The notes under the pieces are model-generated. The model worked only from the letters and a program-made list of their open reading frames with translations, was not told where the DNA came from and ran no database searches. The position numbers and the translations under genes were made by a program. From assembly GCF_964355755.1 (NCBI RefSeq), contig NC_092675.1:24468412-24532411 (forward strand): a stretch of 64,000 nt of DNA. The letters are read 5' to 3'. Positions 30,001-42,000 of the stretch are shown piece after piece. This DNA is from Antedon mediterranea. Lineage: Eukaryota; Echinodermata; Crinoidea; Comatulida; Antedonidae. Numbering within the stretch: position 1 is the stretch's first letter; each line of letters starts with the position of its first letter.

Positions 30001-33000
30001 TGACATTTTGTTAAATTTATTATAAATTAATTAATTATAGTCTGAAATATTATATTGTAATGAAGAAAATACAGAAAAGCATACACCAATCCATTGCAGT
30101 ATTGGTTACTATTAATGGGTTACTATTACAGTATTACTACGTAGTATTAATAGGTTACTATTATTTGGTTACTAAAAATACTGTATGTTGTTTACAAAAG
30201 TACAGATTACCATTACAGTATGGTTTACCATAGAGATATTATAGTTCACTATAATATCTCTATGGGTTTACTCAGTATGGTTTACTATTACAATCAATAA
30301 AGTCGGCTCTTGAAATGATGTTTAAATCTATAGTTCATAATATATATAAATAACAGTACAAATTTGTATTTATCTTAATTAAATCATCTCCAAATGTTCA
30401 TATCTAAACCTTTTTATTCCCCAAATAGGCATCATTTCCCAGGGCCTTGCCACCTGACTCGTCAGGTTTAACCTTTTAACAGTAGGCCTATACCATTGAT
30501 TGGTTGATTGATTTATCATTAAGAATATTAATAAAATGCATCTACATTAATGCTAATAGTACAAAATACACATGACAGCCACATGACCACTTCTACCTAA
30601 ATCAATCGTTACAATCTAACTTAGTCACATGTCTATTACTAGGTTACAGTTTGGTACTGACTCCTACATATGTAATTATTAGAGTAATGTGTTATTAATT
30701 AATATTAATTAATACACACCTGTCCACATGCTTCAGTTAAGTAGTCAGAATAAGGAGATACTGGATTCTGTAAAACAAAATGCATTTCATTTGAATTAAA
30801 ACATTTAAAATAATTTTTATCTAGATTTAGTATTAAGAGTATTAATTTATTTACAGACATTCAGAATTATAAGTTAACTAAATTTTCAATGAAAAAACAA
30901 CTCAACATCCCCAATCAAAAGGACCAATCCAATACTGCGAAGTATTGTAAATCCACAAAGAAAGCCCTATTAAGCTCTGTCTACACTATCAAACTTTATG
31001 TGACAAAAAAGTTTGATGTGCCCAAATATGGTTGTGATATGCCCAAACATGGAAGTGATATGACATCATCATGTCCATATATGGGCACATCACATTTTTT
31101 TGTCACGTAAAGTTTGATAGTGTAGACAAGGCTTTACAAGCAAAATTAAGGTACAGATATATTATAACCTGTGTATCTTGCGATGTAATTAATTAACTAT
31201 TTATTATAATAAATTATTTATCTGCTTTGTTAATGGAATTGTATTTGTATGTCTTTCTATAATCTAAAAAAGAAAAAATTGTTAACCATAATTGTTGTAA
31301 CTTTTGGAATTTTCCTCTATTATATATGCATGCATTTCTTTAATCATGGACCATTTGTAAGAACATTATTTAAATGAAAATGTCATCCATGTAAAATAAG
31401 TTTATAAATAAATAAATAAATTATACAGTAGATGTGTACCAATACCTTTTGGTAGTATGCAACCATCTCATTTAGTGTTTTAAATACTGGTAGCTCCCCA
31501 ACCACAACATACTTGCCATTGCGTAATTGATCAATCATAAAATGCTTAATTTTTGATGGTGTCCTAAAAGAAAAACATTTTTTCCTTATTAACATGTACA
31601 CTGTAAAATCACTGCAACACTTCATGACGGAAATGTACATAGGTAGTCTAGCATACGATGACATACGATAGGTGTGTAGGCCTATATACAGGAACATATT
31701 TTTAATATTATAGTAGTGTAACCACTCACAATTATACAACAAACAAGAAATATGTACAACATTTACATAAAAAGAACTTATAATCAAAATATTCAAATTG
31801 AAATGTCAAATTGAACCTAAAGGAATTCATTCTCAAACCATGGAGGTATATACCTCCATGCTCAAACACACGCAATGTGAATACCACTAATTACATAATA
31901 TTGCCTACCATTAAGAAGTTAATAGTGAGAAATACAGAAACAATGTTGATACTGAAATATATGATATAAATTTTTAATATTGTTTGGAATCTGGTATAAT
32001 TCGACTCAAACCTTTTCTTAAGGCTACAAACTACATTGTGATCTGATTCATAAAACTGATACACAAAACTTACTTAATTGACATCGAATAACCAAAGCGA
32101 CTTTCACTAACACGTATCAAGAAACATCCAATTGTTTTATTTTCCAGTAATTGCTCAGATGCTCTGAAAATGGAAAATCAATACATTTAAAACAATGAAC
32201 CATCAGAGTAGTATTCGAAAATCATGTTCATCCAACAATACTGTGTATGTGTCTTTAGCCGAAAAGAGTAAGTGATTGCTACTGGCAGCGAAAGGTCTGT
32301 GGGTCCTCAGTTACAACCTCTACATTTGATATGTCCCTTTCAATTAAATGAGGCCAATATTTCATAAAGTGACAACTGAGTGAAGTGAATCTAATAATGT
32401 AATGACTCAATTAAATATTAGCGATGGTAGACAAAGAATGAATATTAAATCAAGCATACATTCCCAATAATGAATTTTTTTAATTACTGTACAGAATCTC
32501 AGTTATTCTGCTGTGATTTGACAAAGGGTAATAAATCTTACTTTACATATTACTTTATGGAAGTGATCATAATTGAAATAAATGAAATTATAAAAATAAC
32601 CAAAAAATCAAGGGTCATAACTTTATGACTATGATGATAAGGACTTTACATTTAATAATGTCTTGATAATTTCACAAAACTTATTCTTATCTATTTTCCC
32701 TTTCACACCCATATGCTATACAGTGTATGATATAGTTGTTTTACAACAATTAGTAGATTGTGTTAGGAAAAAAAGAAAATTCAAAAATTGAATCTATTTT
32801 ACAGTAGGCCTATATAAACTTTTACACATGCACAGTATATAAAGATAGGCCTACCCACCTCCTCGTAATGATACCATGAAACCAAGGCGCAAACTGTCCA
32901 TCTGATGTCTGTCTAACTTGGTCTGTCTGTGTCTGTTGAAACCAACGTACAGATGCTGCCCGTGTTCCCTTTTCGCCAAACTTTCCAACCTCTTTTGTAC

Positions 33001-36000
33001 GAATAAATTCATCTTCCAAAATGTCCTCTTGATCTGTATCACCCCCTGACTCATGGGCCTAAGTTAAAATATTTTTGGGTAAATTATGAGTGCTTGATCT
33101 ATCACTAACTGGCTCAATAGTTAAAAGTGTCACCAGAATGGGTTACTCCTAACACCGTTCACTCTACCCCTAAAAAATGGCATTATTGATACTACAGAAA
33201 AGGTGCCTCCCTGAATGCAAAGGTCATACTAAATGGTTCAAACTACTCACTTCATCTCTATTCTCTGCTGTAGTAGATGCAGGAGCAAAGTTTACCGTTG
33301 GTGGTGGTGGTACATCAAGAATTTGAATGACTGGTGCTGGTTCATTCTTTTCATCAAAATAATCTGAGAAAAAGTGTATACAGCAAACCGGTCAACAAGA
33401 GTATTTTAGTATGCAAGTTACAAAGTGAAATGCTATGAACACATACTGTGTTACTATTTACGAATGTATATTAAAAGAAACCATATAACAAAATTGTTTT
33501 TTTTTTTAACTGGGAATTTTTCAAATGGTATTGAGGCTCAATAAGTTTTAATTTGTTTTATAAACATCACCTTATTGTTGAATGCAAACTCTTGCAATTA
33601 AAAGTTACCTGAAGGAATATCCTTATCTTGTTCAACTAATTTCAACTGGATTTGTTTGTTCTCTAAAGACAATTGTTTCATCTTTTCAAGAAACTCCTTT
33701 GCCTCTCTTGCTTCACGGCGTGCAACTTCCAACATTCGTCGGAATTTGACACGTACCAAGAAGCCTCGTACAACTTTCTGCATCTGAATGGCAGACTTTC
33801 CCATTTCAACCATTTTCTCTTCCAGTTTTTCTTGATGATAGTACTTCAGGAATACTTTTGTCTTTCTACAGATATAGGATTAATATTTATTTATAATATA
33901 TTTAAATTTATGATACTAGAAATTAATTAATCAATTATATACATTTAACTCATTTAGAAATTTTAAACCACCCAGTGATATACTGGAAATTAATTAATTA
34001 AAGGCATAGGGAAATTCTAAACCACCCAGTGATGTACTGAATTGATTACTTATATACATTTAACAGGCATATCATTATATTTATAAATTACTACTTATTA
34101 TAAAGCTGCCTCAACCAAGATTTGAACCTACAATATTCTGTTTGATATACAAACATCATACCATTAGACCACTGGGGCTTTTTGATATGGTTCTTCAAAA
34201 TCAATTATAATAATACAGTAATAAAACAATACAAAATGACTTCACACTTTATTCCCTTGAAGTTTAATAAAATAGATTCATCTTTTATTTCTTTCTTCCT
34301 TCCTTTAGGCGATGATGTTCACATGTTAGTAGCTGTGTATTAATACTACAGATCTCATTATTATTATGATAGTCTGACTCATGCTGAAATTGATTTGTTT
34401 CTGTGGCATAAGAGTGTGAACTATAGCTGAATATGAAATGGGTCAGACCATCAGCGCACAAATGTCAATGCCTTGCATATATTTTAGGCTCAACTTATCT
34501 TTAAATCCAATATCATGTGTTTTTTTAAATATATTAATTATTACACAAAGGCACCTCACAAGTTGGAAAGACCTTTGCTTCAAGGTGCCTCAGCTAACAA
34601 ATACAACATTTTAAAACAAAAAGACAGAAACATCAATCAAATCTTCCAGAATTAACAAGAAATTGTTGTACATAATAAAACACTAAAGCATTTACACAAG
34701 TCGAAAGAAGATCATGTTTTATTATCATCATAGACAATTAAGCATTGGATTTGATTGATTATTCTGTGCATATATCATCACTACAAATTATCCAAATTAT
34801 GTTAAATTGAAAAAGTATACAAATATTTTTGAGAAAATGTAAAATAAAAAATATAATATAATAAATCCTACCCAATCTGCCAATCAGTTAGTTTCATGTC
34901 AGTCAAAATCTTGATAACTCCACGGTTATCTGTTACAAGGTTTGGACTTAATGCCAAGATACGGTATCTGTAGAGGGAAAAAAACAATTACAAAAAGTCA
35001 CTTTACAAATTTTTAAATTTTGAATGTTTTTTTAATCTATTTTTGCTGTCATATTTTCATATTCATGTTGTTAATTTTAAGGATTTTAAACACATTTTAA
35101 ACAGAAGTAGGTTGATTGCAAAATGTAACTAAAAATTGTGTCTTTAGACAAAATTCAGCATCGTGTTATTTATGCATAATTAGTGATCCATTACAGATTT
35201 TCAAACACGTACACATTTATTTAATGCAAAGTTTAACTTTAAATGGCATCCCTAGAGAGACATCTACAATATAAAATATAACAGTAATTGATACGGTAAC
35301 CTTTTAACAAAATCTGCAAAAAGAGGTCGAACTGCATATCCAAGCTTCCTAATCCTAGTTGTCTCAAGCATGCCTGTGTAACGGAGCTAATAATAAAGCA
35401 TAATGCATTAGTGTGGTACTTCAAATCTGTTCTATAAAAGCATCATCAACCTTTTGTATATCTCAATATTTAAGTTAATAGTTGAAATAAATACAAAAAA
35501 AATGCTTGTATGCTTTTTTCATTGTCCTTTATATGAAATATATAACATAAATGGTTTGTCCCTTTCGATTTGACTTTGTACATTGGATACATTTGTGATG
35601 TTCGGTGTTTGAACAATTATCTAGTCCATGATGAATACTGTTATTTATACTCTATTCACATGAGGAAATAATATTGTTATAATAATTGTAATGTATGATT
35701 CTCACCTGAGCAGTGACAAATTTTGCTTCAAATTTCCGAGCAGCTTTTGAAGTGTTTGGTTTCACACATCGAATAAAATGAGGGTTGGATAGATCTAGTC
35801 GTTCCATTAACACTGACAGTGAGTTCTGAAAATTTAATTATAGTAAATGTAGGCTTACATACAGTACAGTACAGTGTATAGATATTAGTTTTATCTATTT
35901 ATTTGTTGACCATGCACCTTTGAATCAGTGGCATTCCTTATGTTAAGATTTTTAAAAATTGCAATCAATATTAAAAATTACAGAAAAAATATGTTAAATG

Positions 36001-39000
36001 TTGATGCATATTATGTTTACATAGTTTGTAAAACATTATTAGTTTATTTTTATTCCATTGAATTGTAAATTTTTAGTTCACTACGACTTGGCCTTAGAAA
36101 TTATAACAATTACCTTAAACTGTGCACAAACAGTAAGTTTCTTCTTTCCAGCTGCAGCCTTCATTACTTTAGGTGTTCTCTAAATGTAATATACAATTTA
36201 CATTAATATTGTATAAATTATATAAGTAAGCCTATAGTTCTCCTAAAGTTAACATAAATCTGTATTCTTATTAGCCGTTTACACAAAAATTTAGTGGGTT
36301 CTTTTATATATTCTACTATTAAACAGAACGTACGGTGACCATGCGCTCATGGATATGCACCAAAACTTTGGTATAAGCTTCCGGCTGAACTCCAAACAAT
36401 GAAATCTTACGAGTTATTTTTCATACAATATCAGCAAAACTTGAAAACAAAAATATGGCTTCTATATTTTCTTTACATTTTGGCTCGCAAAACTTTTGTG
36501 TTTGGTGTATCAGGTGAGTTATATTATAATCTATGCTCTTTTCACACATAAATTGCAGCATATGCGGTAATGAAGCTAGTATTGCTACAGAAAGTAGTTC
36601 TTTTTAGTTAATTTTATCGTTTTATGTGTGAATTGGGGACAATTTGCATCTTTACAGAACAAAAAGGATTTTTACACACAATCTGGAGTTTTGTGAAGTT
36701 ATTGTAATATAACCGTCTCACTGATCTGTGTAAAAAAAGCTATACTATAGAATTCACTTATTTCTAACTCAATGTTCTTACTCTTCGTCTTCTTGATTTA
36801 ACTGTTGATTTTTTGCTGCTTCTTCTCTGTAATGCAAGCGTTCCTGTGCGTGATATAGTACCTGAAAAAATTTTTTTTTTAAATTATTAATGGTGCAACA
36901 GTAATAATGCAATGATGATAGACAGTTCAATCCAGTTTGTGTAATTTGTGTAAATTGATATAGGTAAATATGCACCGTAATTGAGCTTAGCTACTAGTTA
37001 AGATTACATTTAAATGTCAGGTAATTGAAACAGATGTGTGAGGTGTCCTGAATGATTGGTTTGGTCTACTAGTGTTCCTGTTCCCAGACATGAAAGAAAT
37101 TGAACAAAAGTTTTTTTTTTAGAGCCTGTTTCTACTTAGCAAGAAAATACAGATTATAAATACCATATTTAAAAAAAACAGTATTTTTTTGCCAGCAGAA
37201 GAATTGTTTATTGGTTTTAAAATCCCAATTGATTGCAATTCTCGTCAAATACCAGTTTTTAAAATGTTTCTCTGGAGAAATGTTTAGTTGCAAAGCGATC
37301 CTTTTCATAAAAATGGTTTCTTAGGAAACTGTTCTTTTGACATTTTTCAGTAGAAACATATTTTACAAAAAGTGTTCCACTAAAAATATACCTTTAAATA
37401 TAAGGCTAAGAAGATGGATGCTTGACCTCTGAAACACTTGCATAGTTCCATTTGGTAATGAGTCACGATTCTTCTCAAGAAAATTGTTAGCATTGTATTC
37501 AACCTATAAATAAAATACAGCACTTTAATATTTAATATTTTAACATACAATTATCACAAATAAAATTTTAAAAATTCTTGTCATACTAGTAGAACGCCTA
37601 CTTTGTTTCTATGAAACAATGAGAGAAATAAATGCGCTATATAGGTAGATACTAAAAGTGTGTTTTAAAACCTCATTATAATCACGGAGTGATGATGATG
37701 AAGGTTTGAACTAAAAACCCTATGTCTATATGGTAAGCATAATTATACTGACCCGTCCAGCATAGTGGTCAATGCTGAAATTATTACTGGTAGACACTTT
37801 TGCCTTTATGTAATGGTGATTCTTAGAAAAGTTTTGACCCATCTTCTCAACCAGTGAATGGTCAGTTCCCTGTATACACACATAACAAATATTATTGAAT
37901 ATTTAAAATAAAAAATATCCATCTGGAAAAATGTAATTATTAGTGACAACTTGTGAAACTTATTTGAAATTAATTGAATATTAAATAAGTAGGTTATAAA
38001 AATTGTTAAACTCATGGTGATAATGTTGAATTGACTTTATAATCATTTTGCTTGGATAAAGATGGTGTTAATACAAAATAACAATTTGATTTTAAATTGT
38101 TCTAGAATGAATTCATTCATACATGCAATTTATACAATTTTGAATTATTATAATTTTTAAGGCATATAATGAGAGAAGATCAATTATATAATGTTAAAAA
38201 ATGATCATACAATTACAAGTAGGCCAAGTAAAAAAAAATGTAGTTTCATGTCCAAAATTTATTCCTTTTTTTTTACTATTTACTTTATTTTTATAATTTA
38301 TTTGGTAATGGAAAACTGAAAATTATTATAATAATTTTACTAATGATTGCAAGTGGGTTTTTGTCTAAATTTGGCAGTTTATTACGTTTACGGATTAGTT
38401 TTCCTTTGGTTTTCCACAAGCGACTTTGAGCACTTTGGTGGATATATTCACTCAACAATGTTGAGTAAATTGAATTTCTTTTTTTAACTGAATAAAATCA
38501 TTTGTCTTTTTTATGAAAAAGAAAATATATATGTGTATGCTAATCATGCTAATTTTATAAGGGAGTGGATGTGAAACTAACTTTTTTTTTGATTTGGCCT
38601 TATTAAATTATGAACTATTGCACTCTGAGGAAGCAATATCTTGAATGATTTATAAGAGAGCCTACGGACATGTGATTGACAGATAAGACAAGTGATTTGC
38701 TGTTTAAAATTAATATTCACAAACCTTGGGGAAATGGCTTTCTTCATCCAGGAGTGCAAATATTCCAATTGGCTTTGCAAGAAACAGATCCTTTATAAAA
38801 AATAAAATTGATTGTTTACAGGCTTTGCACAAACAATCACTATACACACTACTAAATAAATTATTAAAACAGTGCTCATATTCAGAACATATTCCTGATA
38901 TAAGCAATGTTTCAATAATTTGACAGTATGATTTATATATATTGCACTGATGAAGGGCTAGTGTTGCCCGAAAGCTCTACTAACTTTTCTGACTGTTTTA

Positions 39001-42000
39001 CTTTATCGTTTTGATTTAGCTTTTCACTTTCTTTTTGTATCTCCATTGAGATCCAGCCACTGATACCCACAGCATTGTCATTTTTTTCAGTAATTTGCCT
39101 TTGGATTTATATATACATACACACTATATACACACAGCAGGCAGAAAACATGAATTCTAAACCGCCTGGTGGTATACTACACTGTACATTGGCAAAAATC
39201 TGAAATTTTGAGACAGTGAAGGAAATTGTGAACCGTGATGATGTCACTAAAAATTTAAAGTTCTAAAAATTTTTGTTTGTTTGTGGTAATGTTTTTTAAC
39301 AATATTCGAAAAAACATGTAACAACATGAATATAGTAGAACAGTCAGAACAACAGTTAATACATCTTATCCGAAGATATTTTATTTAAATTATATTACCT
39401 GAACTTAAAGAAAACTACTAGAATAATGGTTTTAAAAGTTCCTATAATAGCATATCATACATAGGCTATTTATATAAAATGGTTAAAATCTATTTTGTAT
39501 AAAAACAGAACGTTGAATACTAACCAACAGTGGCTGGTTGTTAACAAATGGTATATTTTTCCAATCAACTCCTTCATTCTTGTACTCTTCTTGCTCCAGA
39601 AGAAAAATGTGCTATATAAAAATATTAAAATTGGTGTAATGGTCAATTTCTATTTAGAAGTTAATTTAAAGTTTTTTTTTAAACTGGTATTTTAGTGCCA
39701 ATATAAATGGTTCCTCACAGTAAGGAACACGTTTTTATTATAATATGAATTTTATAAAATGGCAACATATAATTCTTCTTATTTCAAAAAATAAATAACT
39801 AAATTTACATGTAAATTTGTTCATAATAGCATGTTATACACAATGATTTGCAGAATTATTACTGGACAGGTGGTTTTTGGCAACATCTTTCTATCCATTA
39901 ATATTTATGGTGCCATAATGCATAATGGGGCAATTAAGCAATATGATATTAACAACAGCAAAAATTAACAGTGCATCTCTCAAACATGATGGTTTCAACG
40001 TGATTGACATTTTCATAAACTTAAATATGAATTTAGGTCAGGGTTAAACCAATTGAATATTAAACTCCTTGATTTAACAGAAGCTTGAGGAAATGCATTT
40101 TTTTGTCCATGTAAACATGTAATAAGATTGTAGAGGGGGCACTACATGTTTTGAAATGTATGTACTTCTATACTACGTTTGCTCATAAATTCCTTGAGTG
40201 ATATGCAATAATTATTTGGGGAGTTGCAGGGGAAACGAAGCTACAGAGAATACACATACTTTTTAAGAGCTTCGGCTCATTACATACCCATTTTGTATCA
40301 AATACGTTTTCCATTCATTATGATTTAGATTAAACTTATAGAAATATTCTTGTAAAAGAAATACTATATATATAATTATAAATAAATAGTATGTATAGTA
40401 CCGCGAATGATGATTTACTTACCTGGTTAAAGAAGAATTGAAGCTGCTCATTTGCAAGGTTAATGCAGGCTTGTTCAAAGCTGTTGGTTTGTAGATGTTC
40501 AAATCCAAATATATCTAAAATACCTGTGAATATACAGAAAAGGAACATTTGAATAAAAGCTGCCCTTTTACTGTTATCTGGTAGTTAGGAGGTGAGGCAG
40601 TGCATCAAAACATGTTGGGAATATGGATCACTTTTAATAGGCGCCTAATTTAACTATGTTTTTACAAATGTTCAACACACAGATGAGCTGGACCACCTTT
40701 CAATGCCAAAGCCTCTGGTATATTCAGGTTTAAGCCTCCCTAAGAATTTGAGAAAGGTCCAATTAAAAATAATTGTTCTTACCAACTTCTGTACATTTAC
40801 TTGCATCTAGATCTTCTTCAGAGGCTAGAAGCTGGTTAATTTTATTCACAATCCAACTAAAGAGACGGCCATACAAAGCTTTAGTCATAGCATCTCTAGC
40901 GTCACAGGCTTGCTCTGCAGTGTAGTTACGTTGAAAGACTTCTCCATGAGCAGAACTTGTTGCATATGTCAAAATTCCACATAACTCATCCTTCTGCATT
41001 CCAAGCAAGTCCTACTCAAATAAAACATTTAATACATTTTTAAATTTGCGTTGAATCAATAACTAGATTAAATAAAAGAAAACAATAGGGTGTATTATTT
41101 TGTAACATAATTTGACCGCTGAACTAAATACTCACACAAATAACTTGCACTGCCTGTGGATTCTTAATGATGGCTGCATCATTATCATTTGTATCAAACT
41201 CAATTTGACCGAATGCCAGAACCGCTGCAAGGATAACAAACATGTCCTCTTTTTCCTAAAATACAATCAAAAGTCAACAATTACAGAATAACTACTTTTT
41301 GGACCACTGAGGTTTTTAATTAGTGACCATAACAGAACATGCTTAAAAGAGCTTAGGGTCTAAGCAACAGAAAAATGGAGCTACATAACATTTTATTAAT
41401 ACTGTATCAAGAGTTTATAGAAAAAGAACTATTCATTTCTTTATATTTCAGCTTCAATCCATGGAAAACTGTAAATATCAGATATCTTTAAAATCTAATC
41501 CACAAATTATATATATATACAGTAAATGTAATATTAATGATGGTTTGGCCAAAACAAGAGGGAAAAAGACATGAATAGCTTTTACATATATACATTACCA
41601 GATTTCTCTGTTCTGTTTCTGAAAAGTTGTAATTCCAAGTTGATGGTTACAAGAATAATCTTCTTATTTGAAGATCATTTTATTTACATAAAAATTAAAA
41701 GACCAAGAAAATAGAAAATTAAAATGTCTAACTCACCTCATCAAGGAAACCAACCAGATCCATTGCATTATTCACTTCAGAAAACAGTTTTTTTGTTTCT
41801 GCTGATTTTGTCTGAACTCTTCCAGAACCATTTGTTAAATATCTAAACAGAAGAAAATAATTTCACAGTTTGTCTATTTAAAGTGTTTTATTGTTTTAAT
41901 ACTTCTCTAAGGTAATAATTTGTTGTATTAACGCCGGAAAGTTCAGAACTTACACTGGGTAAGTTTAGCTCAACGGCAAAGATATCTTGCAGTGCTTATA

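Noticed and set aside
36778-36975. [20 protein letters not shown] as myosin sequence
   Set aside because: This frame conflicts with the phases of both neighbouring exons and ends in a stop at the donor.
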